Of a stretch of DNA of 64,000 nt, positions 25,501 to 32,272 are shown one piece after another. This DNA comes from Glandiceps talaboti (taxonomy: Eukaryota > Hemichordata > Enteropneusta > Spengelidae), in assembly GCF_964340395.1 (NCBI RefSeq), contig NC_135569.1, positions 2,451,400-2,515,399 on the forward strand. The letters run 5' to 3'. Below the pieces are notes generated by a model. That model did not search any database, was not told the DNA's origin, and worked only from the letters and a program-made list of their open reading frames with translations. A program made the position numbers and the translations under genes. Every line of letters starts with the position of its first letter. The stretch's first letter is position 1.

Positions 25501-25937
25501 TGCATGAACCAAGATGAACAAAAAATATGGAATATATACTCTGCGTCATGACAACGTGCATCAATGTCACAACAATGCATGTCAACATCACTGATTCTGC
25601 TGTGTTCAAGATATGAGTCAAAACGCTCAAAATTGCCATTACTTTCCCTGATTTTTTGTGATATTACTGGTGCTGGTATAATTATGTTATTCCCCAATAT
25701 TTTTCTCTTTATCTGTACGAATAGCATAAAAAGTATCAATACTCTGTTACCGATAAATTTCATGTCTTCAATTAGGGTTGGGTTAGCGTTATAATATTCT
25801 TTTTTGTGTGTGTTTTCTGACTGTGTATAAAGGTGTTTGGAGAGAACCATCCTAAAACAGTGATTGCTCAGAAGTGTTTGAATGAACCCATGTATAGTCG
25901 AATCAGATCCAATCGTGAAGCGCAGGGTTTGGAATAA
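10956..25937 (+). CDS. DUF4062-NACHT-TPR protein (nephrocystin-3 / TTC41 / DDB_G0287407-like), complete, 23 coding exons
   Basis: Exons: 10956-11159, 11574-11642, 12325-12431, 14662-14795, 15052-15185, 15801-15899, 16242-16391, 16520-16656, 16834-16945, 17339-17446, 18643-18816, 18985-19172, 19696-19874, 20397-20562, 20926-21043, 21610-21738, 22167-22282, 22866-22998, 23563-23679, 24113-24256, 24844-24924, 25316-25474, 25833-25937. They sum to 3063 nt (1020 residues plus stop) and every phase joins; all introns are GT-AG. Domains: MGCGSS at the N terminus (Gly2 myristoylation, Cys3 palmitoylation signal); DUF4062 from about residue 48 (RVFVSSTFKD, then VECDLRWGVPK); NACHT ATPase with Walker A GGPGMGKSS (317-325) and Walker B IIIVDA (410-415); helical linker; TPR-like region to the end with a YYEDNGDY.TAYDHF repeat and GENHPKTV. 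Such proteins are STAND ATPases, where nucleotide binding gates oligomerisation. Family members include nephrocystin-3, TTC41 and Dictyostelium DDB_G0287407. It is shorter than nephrocystin-3 (about 1330), so the ortholog is uncertain. Confidence 0.93.
11366..11406. repeat. C-tract and A-tract in intron 1
   Basis: About 13 C followed by about 27 A. It lies in a diverged tandem repeat (11210-11450) whose units read like CCCATTTTAGACCAACCTCC. Confidence 0.9.
11705..11865 (+). mobile_element. SINE fragment in intron 2
   Basis: It shares TGAATGGCTnnAnTCCTTnnGCAAGATTT and CAGTCAACCCAGCTGTATAAT with the longer element at 20108-20395. It lacks the 3' tail of that copy and runs into a CAGA/AATC microsatellite at 11865-11993. 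Confidence 0.75.
11866..11993. repeat. (CAGA)n and (AATC)n/(AACC)n microsatellite
   Basis: A compound tetranucleotide array in intron 2 of the NACHT-TPR gene, with AATC dominant and a short AACC interior. Confidence 0.95.
12470..12955. repeat. Two diverged minisatellites in intron 3
   Basis: At about 12470-12735, roughly 85-bp units share AACACTGGTAGGgAAAnnnAGGTAA and CAGGTAGATTTTACnTA. At about 12750-12955, four units of about 50-57 bp share AGCAAAGTCTCTGGTGGTGC and TAGTAGCTACCA. They are adjacent but unrelated. Confidence 0.85.
13715..13945. repeat. Tandem duplication of about 110 bp in intron 3
   Basis: Two copies share TTCAAnGnCTnGGTGTGnAT, ATGGTATCA.nTnCCCTGCTGTCAAT and ATTAnCATCAGTTTTA. 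The frame across it is not a gene. Confidence 0.8.
13960..14253 (+). mobile_element. Non-LTR retrotransposon ORF2 C-terminal remnant
   Basis: An open segment reads LLITIYKETHGFTPNNINEY and continues through SRSVQTRQ, LPLWNVLPQEV and FKTALN to a stop at 14251. The 'L.tlYK..HG..P.yl.e' and 'WN.LP..v......FK..L' pattern is the typical end of CR1/L2/Jockey-type reverse transcriptase ORFs. It sits inside intron 3 in gene orientation, has no upstream reverse transcriptase and is a 5'-truncated copy. The following roughly 90 bp is probably its 3' UTR. Confidence 0.85.
14388..14548. repeat. Short diverged tandem repeat (GGGTATCAAAGGG)
   Basis: About four 35-40 bp units share AGGGTATCAnnnGGTnTnnnGnTACCATGG. 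Confidence 0.8.
14920..15040 (+). repeat. Dispersed repeat, family B copy 1
   Basis: It resembles 24515-24630 (intron 20): CTATGATGTCC.TCAC.TCTGGT, CAGTGCTGCTAGTGGCCAAA and a TTCTGATAACC block. It lies in intron 4, so the open frame across exon 5 that includes it is not all coding. Confidence 0.6.
15280..15710 (+). repeat. Dispersed repeat family C with internal 38-39 bp tandem array
   Basis: The core GGCCATATTGGATTCTGAAA plus TGTACAATAACCCCTGGT is repeated five times at 15419-15598. The outer parts (GAGTTAACA..GTAC; TTGATTTnAACTGAGnATnGG; GAACAAAGTA) recur at 41580-41860, 52840-52950, and inverted at 28000-28180 and 51060-51180. Confidence 0.85.
15915..16060 (+). repeat. Dispersed repeat, copy B of the 838-985 family
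   Basis: It aligns with 838-985: CACATACAAG, ACACATTnnAAC.GAAAA, TnnGTCAnTnTATG and TGGTTCTGT/ATTGTTTCTGT followed by GAGTCAAA. Confidence 0.6.
16403..16456 (+). repeat. Duplicated 3' end of exon 7 in intron 7
   Basis: GAAGTATAGATCGGCTATTG followed by TACTTGGTAGAAATGATATnTTnGAAAAG repeats the last roughly 50 bases of exon 7 directly downstream of it. The donor in the copy has decayed (AAAAGATAGGTG). The two copies differ by only a few bases. Confidence 0.92.
17030..17105. repeat. About 25-bp tandem repeat, 3 copies
   Basis: The unit is ATTGGGTAGGTGTATTGTACCT with small changes, in intron 9. Confidence 0.9.
17447..17870 (+). repeat. Three extra tandem copies of exon 10 (Walker B exon)
   Basis: Segments 17488-17574, 17612-17698 and 17745-17831 each repeat the last 87 bases of exon 10, keep its CCAG|GTAGGT donor and follow a C-rich tract ending in AAAG or AAG. 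Each is an open 29-codon phase-0 block ending IIIVDAVNQ. All three lack the same AT of GACTATGAG, so they descend from one altered duplicate. The units are 124-133 bp, and the C tract derives from the start of intron 10. Confidence 0.95.
18463..18642 (+). repeat. Two extra copies of the intron 10 acceptor and exon 11 start
   Basis: Exactly 90-bp units begin at 18463 and 18553, followed by the real exon at 18643. Each unit carries the first 48 bases of exon 11 (TTTGATGATGA(G/C)AAGCAAGC...) plus a 42-base intron piece ending in TTTTGCAG or TTTTGTAG. Using the first or second acceptor without further splicing meets the in-frame TAG of the next acceptor. Confidence 0.95.
19189..19326. repeat. 23-bp tandem repeat, about 6 copies, next to exon 12 donor
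   Basis: The unit is CAGGGTGCAGTAAGCATAGACCA. Each copy contains GCAGTAAGC, close to a donor (CAG|GTAAGT minus a G). It begins 16 bases into intron 12. Confidence 0.95.
19875..20100 (+). repeat. 44-bp tandem copies of the exon 13 donor border
   Basis: The exon 13 end (AGCAGCCAAG|GTGAGTTAA) recurs at exact 44-bp steps, with exon-like ends at 19918, 19962, 20006, 20050 and 20094. Alternate copies read ATGCAAAGAGCAGCC or ATACAGTGAGCTACC, so the later growth was by 88-bp dimers. All five copies keep AGGTGAGTTAA. Confidence 0.96.
20108..20395 (+). mobile_element. SINE abutting the exon 14 acceptor
   Basis: An old tRNA-related-type SINE with a LINE-like 3' end: TGTAAAGCGCTTTGAGCGCA, then GGGAAAGCGCTATATAAAAA and an ATTATTATTATC tail. 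This 3' end is widespread among animal SINEs mobilised by L2/CR1-type LINEs. The tail runs straight into ATTATTTCAG|CCACTTC, the acceptor of exon 14. Confidence 0.85.
21082..21287. mobile_element. TA-flanked MITE, copy 1
   Basis: The element is bounded by TA. Arms of about 75 bp pair end to end (ACACCAAAGTAAAG... against ...CTTCAGTGT; ATCATTTATA and AGTGTAAAAGTATACTGTTT inside). The centre carries TGCTAATTGACCATATTAGA. The TA target and long terminal inverted repeats point to a Tc1/mariner-type non-autonomous element in intron 15. Confidence 0.88.
21739..22030 (+). repeat. 87-88 bp tandem copies of the exon 16 donor border
   Basis: The last part of exon 16 (CAGAGCTGCTTTCCTATTGG plus AGGAAG|GTAGGTTAAT) is repeated three more times, with the GT at 21826, 21914 and 22002. 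The copies read GAAAGTAGATTAATATCC, so the donor is weakened. The intronic part, ATGTGTAGCATTCTCTTCCA, is well kept. Confidence 0.95.
22368..22600. repeat. (TCTG)n compound microsatellite
   Basis: TCTG/TCTC array in intron 17. Long cysteine/leucine/serine or RQTD frames over it are repeat translation. Confidence 0.97.
22999..23330 (+). repeat. Decayed copies of the exon 18 donor border
   Basis: The exon 18 end (GACCAGAGAGAATGG..CTGTGTGCAGAACTTTGGGA, then TGAG|GTATGT) recurs at 23118-23165 (GTGCACAACTTGGGGATGAG|GTAC) and, weaker, at 23250-23290 (CACTGTGTGTAAACGCTGGG). Following intron sequence (TTCCTATTGGTTTAGTGGT) is copied too. A 14-bp repeat ATACTCATGTGATA sits between them at 23063-23105. 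Confidence 0.88.
23748..24010. repeat. (ACAT)n / (AC)n compound microsatellite
   Basis: It runs from TACATACAT through CGTACG and CGCGCACGCACAC alternating purine-pyrimidine blocks, which could favour left-handed DNA. It lies in intron 19. Confidence 0.97.
24515..24630 (+). repeat. Dispersed repeat, family B copy 2
   Basis: It matches 14920-15040 in intron 4 in the same orientation (CTATTATGGCCATCACCTCT, CAGCACTCCTAGTGGCTAAA, ACTGATAAT). Confidence 0.6.
24715..24840. repeat. Pyrimidine-rich microsatellite before exon 21
   Basis: A TCTGTCTGTACG/TTTATTTA mixture forms an unusually long pyrimidine-rich lead to the TATTCTACTGTAG acceptor of exon 21. Confidence 0.85.
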
Positions 25938-26054
25938 CACCACATAACTGTAAGTAAAATGACTAAATTTGTCTGTATCTATATATGCATATATACAAAT
26001 CTTAAAACTTGCTAATGACACTGTGTATAAATATATTTTGGGCATAAAATGATT

Positions 26055-26190
26055 CTAAGTACTTACGAGAAATGTTTCGCCTGTTCAGGTTGACAGACTT
26101 TGTATAATTTGACAAAGCCTGTTGACCCATAGACCCTCCGGAGAATCTATGGTTGACCTGATCAGATGAAACATTACTTGTAAGTAATTG
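26055..26190. repeat. Hairpin element, MITE-like
   Basis: TTACGAGAAATGTTTCGCCT on the left pairs with AGATGAAACATTACTTGTAA on the right; next come TGTTCAGGTTGAC and GTTGACCTGATCA, with TAGACCCTCCGGAGAATCTA in the interior. Confidence 0.75.
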
Positions 26191-27100
26191 GAACCTTTGT
26201 CGTGATACAAGAACTAATCATTACTGGGTCAATTGTTAGTCTATGTAAGTGTAAACCACCCAAGTAAAGGAACTTATAGACTCAACTTGTGCCATTCTAA
26301 TGGATACTCTGATTCTTAATTTTGTGAACACTAAATGCTTTGTTGTAAATACTTCTAATTTCACGTAGTTGAAGAGGACAGATTCTAAATCAATAGCCTC
26401 CTTGCCCCGAGTGAGGGCGATATGCTGCTCAGTAGAGTGAAACACAACTTGCAATTTATTATATTTTCTTTTATTTCAGGCATTCAGAGATAATTTCTGT
26501 TGACGATAGTTGTTGAACTACCAACTTGAAGTAAGATATAGTCGCATCACACAGCTGGAAAGGATGGATTGGTTGGTGGGTCAAGGGGTTGGGAGAAATA
26601 TGATAGGTAAGGGGAGGATACAGCCATCTCACACAGCAGGCAGGGATGGGTGGATGGGTGGGTGAGGGAGTGGAGAAGATTCTGAGTGAAAAAAAGCTGC
26701 AAGATGCAAGAGAAGACTCAATGATATAGTATACTGTGTTGATTGTTAAGATAATCATGATTCAACAGAGGACGGAGGAGGGAGGGTGGGAGGGAAATGG
26801 TGAATGAACCTTTGAGACAAGGCTATGGCAAGATGCAAGAAATGGATGCAGTAACCATGGTAACATTTCAGATGATTCTGATTTAGATAATGATGATTAG
26901 TAAATATAGCTAACTTAATCAGTGTGTTTTTGTCAACATTTATACTATAAAGTTTTTAGAAAAAAAAAAAGATAATCATTTTTTTTGAATTGTGTAAAGA
27001 CAATTCTATATTCCTCAGGAAGAGTGTGCAATTTACAATATGTGTTATATATAGCTTTTATATAAACTGTAGCTGTGTTGGAATTTATCTACAATGAGTA

Positions 27101-27315
27101 ACACTGAAGTAAAGTTCCACTTTCTCTGATGTGCTACACTCATTTATAGCATTCATATCAAGTTTAAAAATATGATGTTTCAGTTGGTTTATTTACAAGC
27201 CTAGTATGTGGCCTTTCTAATGTGGTCAATTGGCAAATGGAACATTATATTTTTACACTTGATATGGATGCTATAAATGATTGTGATACATACAGAAAAC
27301 ACATTACTTTGGTGT
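27101..27315. mobile_element. TA-flanked MITE, copy 2
   Basis: Same family as 21082-21287 but inserted in the opposite orientation: ACACTGAAGTAAAG...TTACTTTGGTGT between TA dinucleotides, with the central TTCTAATGTGGTCAATTGGC. It would be part of the last exon if the 3' UTR model is right. Confidence 0.88.
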
Positions 27316-27999
27316 TATGGTTTGTATTTTTTACTAGTCTAGTTAAACTTTGTATTTACATAGTTTTAAGTAGCCAAGGGTAGAAATGATCTATAACTTT
27401 TACTTTTTTACCTTTATTTTTAATCTTGATATGCCAGTATTTCACTATTCTCAATTTGCCTGTACATAGAGTATTTCAAGTGGTTTTTTAAAAATTTAAA
27501 ATTCTTTTTGGTTGCTAATGTAAAGTGTAACATCATTTTATGTGAGGCCAATGACGACATACCAACCTGTGCTAATATTTGGTGTACATGACTTTTGTTA
27601 TCTTTAAATTTATCTTCAAAATTAAGAGTAACAGAGTCATATCAAACCCAGAAACATAACATCAACCAAGTCACACACAACATGGCTACCATAGTATTTT
27701 TTTATTATTGTCCGTTTTGTTGCCAAGAAACAAACTCTGTTTGTCTCAAATCAAAAATATTCTTCAATTTATATGTTTATATGTTTTTCTTGACGTATTA
27801 AAATAAGGCAATGCAACAATTATAAAATAGTGGAAGGGTTGCTAAGTGACAGCATATGTGTAAAATGTATATATTATTTTAAGATATATTGTTGCTGTAA
27901 ATTCTATACATTTTTTATTATTAAATGTAGTTTGCACTTCTGAAGTTTATAAAAATCGTAAACTGTTCTTGGTACTTTGGTCAAGCAAACTCCAACCCT

Positions 28000-28180
28000 T
28001 ATCAGTCAAAATCAAGAAAAAACAATCAGGGATCACCATACAAATTTTTAAATTAAAGTTCGTTCAAAATGATATCAAATTTAGTCAGTTTAGAATCTAA
28101 TATGGCTGCCGTGTTAACACCATGGGGAAAATATAAGATTGTTGAACTCCCTGAAAACAAGATGGTGAAACCCCAAATTT
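28000..28180 (-). repeat. Dispersed repeat family C, inverted copy
   Basis: The reverse complement matches 15290-15660: TTTTTTCTTGATTTTGACTG followed by ATAAGGGTTGGAG, and GGCAGCCATATTAGATTCTA with GTTAACAC beyond. Confidence 0.75.
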
Positions 28181-28357
28181 ATTTTATTATTTCCAAGGGA
28201 ATTGGAACAAGCTTGTAAATGCCACAGTTTGGACAGAATTGAAGAACTTGTTGAACTCCCTGAAAACAAGATGGTGAAACCCCAAATTTATTTTATTATT
28301 TCCAAGGGAATTGGAACAAGCTTGTAAATGCCACAGTTTGGACAGAATTGAAGAACT
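28140..28357. repeat. 109-bp tandem duplication
   Basis: Two nearly identical copies start TTGTTGAACTCCCTGAAAAC and end GGACAGAATTGAAGAAC. Confidence 0.95.
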
Positions 28358-28556
28358 TTGATTTTGAGGGAAATTTGTCCATGAGGTCCATTCTACTTTT
28401 AATATGGTATTGATATTATGTTATACAGTAGGTAACAGGGTATGTAGTGTAGGTGTCAGTTTTCAACATAGGGTAACATTTACAATAACTTTATCTTGAA
28501 TGTGTAATTTTGTATTTATAACATTACATGTAAATAAAGTGCCTTTCATTATACAA

Positions 28557-29136
28557 ATACTGTGAGTTTTTCACTCTAACTGATACTTTATTGTGGAATC
28601 TGAAGCTTCTACACATCGGTGAAAGTTGTACTGTAAGTTGTGGGGGTCGACTTGTTTAAAGTATCGCCGTGTAGGAGCTTGGGAGAGACATAGTTGTAAT
28701 TCACAGCCTCTTTTACGACATTGTCCAAAACAAAATTTTTGATGTGTCATAGAAGAGAAAGAATTCTTGTTTGTGAGAATGTTGAGAGATTGAGTCAAGT
28801 ACATGGAAAGCTAAATTTCTTTAGTTTTATTCTTCAAAACTAAATTGTCTGAAATCAGTATTTTTTTAGACTTCATTTACAATATTTCGATTTCAAAAGT
28901 GGTGTTCTATCTATACCTATACTGCACTGATGAAAATACAAGGCTAATATTTAAGACAGAAAAATATTGTTTTCTGAAAACTTAAAGTGGCTATATGGAT
29001 GGCAAATGGGCATTTATTTGGGATTATTTTTGGATTTTTTTTATTACGATGTTTTCTACGGTGTTTTCGTACTTGAAAAAACAATGTGAAACAAAAATAT
29101 TGGCAAAGTTTACAAATGAAAAAGAAAAATAAACAT
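28557..29136. other. Intergenic, mostly unannotated
   Basis: It holds a diverged copy (28700-28785) of the hairpin family seen at 38575-38645 and 53788-53875. Otherwise I see nothing. Confidence 0.6.
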
Positions 29137-29185
29137 TGCCGAAACCCGGGACAGTTCTCCGAACTCGTGCGAGTTCGCCGGTTTT

Positions 29186-29235
<50 letters not shown>

Positions 29236-29241
29236 TTCGGC
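29137..29241 (-). tRNA. tRNA-Phe(GAA) with a 32-nt insertion, copy 1
   Basis: Reading minus: acceptor GCCGAAA pairs perfectly with TTTCGGC, the discriminator is A, the D arm AGCTCAGTTGGGAGAGC is normal, and the anticodon arm TCAGA-CTGAAGA-TCTGA carries GAA. The T arm starts CCTGGTTCAA and is then interrupted by 32 nt (29152-29183) before TCCCGGG. Removing the 32 nt leaves a canonical 73-nt animal tRNA-Phe. The insertion contains a perfect 7-bp stem, CGAACTC-GCAC-GAGTTCG. The B box GGTTCAAAACC is intact because the insertion supplies its last bases. A T5 run (TTTATTTTT) follows the 3' end as a pol III terminator. It is either an unusual interrupted tRNA gene or the head of a repeat. Confidence 0.85.
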
Positions 29242-29677
29242 TGGTGTTATTATGCAACCAACCATCATAAACAAAACAAACAACAAAAAATGAACTTGAA
29301 CAGTGTGGTACAAAACATGTGAAATATAACAATACAGTACAGTTTAGTACGAAAGATAAAAAAATACATAAACTACCACAATGCACAAGAACAATATGAT
29401 ACAAAAATAAAACTTTGAAGATGCTTCTTCAAATATTAAAATTTGAAAGTTTGCTGAGAAAAGGAGATAAATCATAGGATAATTGGATCACTTACAACAT
29501 GTGAAAGAATGTGTACAGTTGGCTATTTGGAATAGGCAAAATGACAATGTTACTATCTGTTTTTGTATAGTATTAGTAAATCTCAGGAAATGTTGAAAAG
29601 CGATAAGTGTACGACGATAAATAAAAGAACGACAAAAATATTGGCAAAGTTTACAAATGAAAAAGAAAAAAAAACTT

Positions 29678-29726
29678 TGCCGAAACCCGGGACAGTTCTC
29701 CGAACTCGTGCGAGTTCGCCGGTTTT

Positions 29727-29776
<50 letters not shown>

Positions 29777-29782
29777 TTCGGC
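29678..29782 (-). tRNA. tRNA-Phe(GAA) with the same 32-nt insertion, copy 2
   Basis: The 105-nt body appears identical to copy 1, with the insertion at 29693-29724. It is followed at once by a T9 terminator (minus AAAGTTTTTTTTTCT). About 40 bp on the 3' side and 45 bp on the 5' side are also shared with copy 1 at a spacing of 541 bp. The flanks have drifted by several bases while the tRNA body has not, which argues for constraint or very recent conversion. The acceptor, anticodon and both promoter boxes are kept. Confidence 0.85.
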
Positions 29783-29789
29783 TGGTGAT

Positions 29790-30249
29790 ATAATGCGATG
29801 AACCATCATAAACAAACCAAACAACAAAAAACGTGGTGGCGCCAGAAAGTATAATTTTTGTATTGCAATCAATATACGTTAAATTACTTGAACGGTTTGT
29901 CTCTCTTTAGGAATTAAAGTTTAAACCGTGACTAGGTTTCGTACAGCATAATCAAGCATGTGTCGTTTATCGCTCTGCGCACACTGCGCATGACAAAGAA
30001 CGCCCCCATCGGCGTTTTGAGCAAATCTGTGGCTTTTGTTTTCATACTGTCGTGTCTTGGTGCGTTGGAAAGGTGTTACGCGGTATCCCGGACGGAATAC
30101 GCGAATGAAATGCATTACCTGAGTGTGTGCAGATGTATCAAGCCTTACTATACTGAGTGTAAAGTATTGAGTTTTGTGTTGTTTGAATACATGGTCAGCA
30201 GCATGCTGTATGCTTATTTACTCCATACGCTATCATGTAATATATGTAA
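29790..30249. other. Intergenic, nothing clear
   Basis: No convincing exon. A CpG-containing stretch (29930-30120) includes GATCGCTCTGCGCACACTGCGCATG-like palindromic segments and leads into the motif cluster at 30250. Confidence 0.5.
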
Positions 30250-30330
30250 GTCACGTGATTATTGTGATTGACAGCGGGCCACTCTGTCAATCATAACGAT
30301 ATGCGTGCCGTTGACCAATCACAGGCAAGG
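30250..30330. promoter_or_regulatory. Promoter-like cluster: E-box, inverted PBX-PREP/MEIS decamers, CCAAT box
   Basis: TCACGTGA (30251-30258) is a USF/MYC-type E-box. TGATTGACAG at 30265-30274 and its exact reverse complement CTGTCAATCA at 30284-30293 are the PBX-PREP/MEIS composite consensus, arranged as an inverted repeat with a 9-base GC-rich spacer. TTGACCAATCACA at about 30312-30324 holds a CCAAT (NF-Y) box. CpG-rich sequence (TTCGCGTTCGCGAAC) follows at about 30370. No coding gene is visible next to it. Confidence 0.6.
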
Positions 30331-30359
30331 GATATTCCAAGGTCAAAGGTCTAATTTTG

Positions 30360-31073
30360 ATTTGCCCCATTCGCGTTCGCGAACAGGGCAGGGTTAGCGT
30401 AGCTGAAATCTTCGCTAATTTACATACCTTGTGTGGAAATTCTTCGTAAATGATGGTGGGTGTTATTGAATATATTATTTATCTGATTTATTGATGGTGG
30501 TTTTATGGTCATATTTGAAGAATTTTGTCAAGAAGTTAGAAATTGGTTGCAGACGACACGGCGTACGCCGGGTTTCAACCATTTTGAGTTATACTGATAT
30601 TGATAAGGTTAAACCTTTACTCGAACTCTTAGTCCTGCTTACAGACGACGGTGTACGGGACCGTGACATTAATACGTAAATAGAAAGCATTTAATAGGCA
30701 TTTAGGTTATTAATTATATGTTATTTTATTCAATAACTATTCATAGATCTTCAGTCAAGTGCCTATGGATATAACCGGGCTGAATAGTCACTCGATCGCA
30801 TATGTACGAGGACAGCGGTTCTTTAATATGAATATTACAGCAATTTGAAGCATTAATTGGCCTTTTGATATCAATCTCCAACACATTGACAAGTTGCTGT
30901 TTCATCATGATGTATACCGGAATGTGTAGGATCTAGGAGCTATAAGCCTCATAGTATTTAAAAGAGAAGTGTAAACCTTCACAGAGGATCAGAGACGTGC
31001 CGCATTCGTTAAGAATTTGTTCATCTGTGAGACAGTGGAGGTATTCACAGTGCATATTGCTTATGCACTACAT
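30360..31073 (+). ncRNA. Possible first exon of an unidentified transcript
   Basis: Downstream of the motif cluster the plus strand has no long coding frame, but a strong donor (CTACATG|GTAAGTTTC, GT at about 31075) closes the stretch. It could be a 5' UTR exon or a lncRNA exon. No partner acceptor was identified. Confidence 0.25.
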
Positions 31074-31239
31074 GGTAAGTTTCAATCTGTTATAATAAGT
31101 TCTATACAAATATGTCCTTCAAGCATGTTTTGTTTTTTCGTCTTTAGGCCACAGGTTAAAATGACAATTACATAATTTAATGAAAAACAGAATACAGTAT
31201 AACAGGTTGTAAAACAATATCAAGTGTCCATATAAAATT

Positions 31240-31500
31240 CTTGTCTTAAATCCATAGCTTAAATTTATAAACAAATTTACTAAGATTCCTCAACACAGTT
31301 GTGGAATTAGACCTCAACAAATTATAAAATTTAACACGGGTTGGAAAATTTCTATAGTAATTTGGTAGGAGACATCTTAAATTTTGATATAATGGACATA
31401 CAAGTATGAAATGATATTCGTCTTCGATACATTCTAAACATATTTCACAGATCATATTCTCAATGTCGATACCAGTATAGCGCCCCTCCTGAATATATTC
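31240..31500 (-). mobile_element. LINE C-terminal remnant (zinc-knuckle-like end)
   Basis: Minus-strand translation MICEICLECIEDEYHFILVC followed by PLY, then LLPNYY and FYNLLRSN. The C..C....EDE.HF...CPLY pattern is the cysteine-rich tail of Jockey/CR1/RTE-like reverse transcriptase ORFs. The stop lies at 31246 and no polymerase domain is found upstream, so it is a 5'-truncated fossil. Confidence 0.82.
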
Positions 31501-31834
31501 TAAAACTTAGAATTAATAAATATGGAATCTAGCTACGTACATATTATGAAGTCTTCATTTATTCCAATTCTGGGTTTGTTCATATTGCACACGTGACTGC
31601 CGAGTCATCTGGCCGACAAACTTTGTTGGCATCCTACAGAGGGCGCTCATATCATTATACGATATTTGATTGTTTTGTTGATTTTAAAATGAAAACAAAC
31701 AATATACGAGAGATATGAATATGTTGATGAAAGTTGTATTATCGAAAGTGGCGACGTGTGTATGTACATACATACATACGTACGTACGTACGTACGTATG
31801 TGTATGTATGTATGTATGTATGTATGTATGTGTA

Positions 31835-31870
<36 letters not shown>

Positions 31871-32195
31871 GGTGTGTGTTTGTCTCTATCTGTACATGTC
31901 TATAAGTTCATGTAACTTACTGTAAATTCGTGTAATTACATATTAAAACTATACTTGTTTCTGTAGAGCTTAATTAAATGGGTTTTGAAACATCCATGTC
32001 GAATATTGCAACTAAATGTTGCGTTCTTCATATACAGTATTTTGCCGTATTTACTTACATTAGATGACGTCATCATCGGTTTGATGTCAGCAGTAAAATT
32101 AAGAATAAATTAATTCTGACAAAAAACTAAATAAGTAGTTGACATTATTTCTCTTTTCAATAACAAAATATCAGCACGACTCGTCAAATTTACGC
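31501..32195. other. Intergenic with (GTAT)n microsatellite
   Basis: A microsatellite at 31757-31880 (ACATACGTACG into GTATGT and GTGTAT). No gene seen. Confidence 0.7.
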
Positions 32196-32201
32196 AATTT
32201 C

Positions 32202-32207
32202 TTTATT
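32202..32207 (-). terminator. Poly(A) signal of the FN3 membrane protein gene
   Basis: TTTATT on the plus strand (AATAAA on minus) lies 66 bases after the stop codon of the minus-strand gene. Confidence 0.6.
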
Positions 32208-32272
32208 CTACTATCTCAACTCCGATTTCCATGGAAACCGATGCTATCAGCACGATAAAATCAAACTTTTAT

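Larger units (their letters stand above)
25938..28556 (+). other. 3' UTR of the NACHT-TPR gene with a putative intron
   Basis: Twelve bases after the stop is a donor (AACT|GTAAGTAAAA, GT at 25950), and a good acceptor (TTTTATTTCAG|GCATTCAG) ends at 26479. A last non-coding exon from 26480 could end after AATAAA at about 28530. It contains hairpin elements (26055-26190, 27101-27315), a diverged purine-rich repeat (26560-26800) and a 109-bp tandem duplication (28140-28357). The extent is inferred. Confidence 0.5.

Noticed and set aside
29110-29872. Frames containing IAQLGERQTEDLKVPGS
   Set aside because: This peptide is the translated body of the tRNA-Phe genes and a familiar false protein in annotations.
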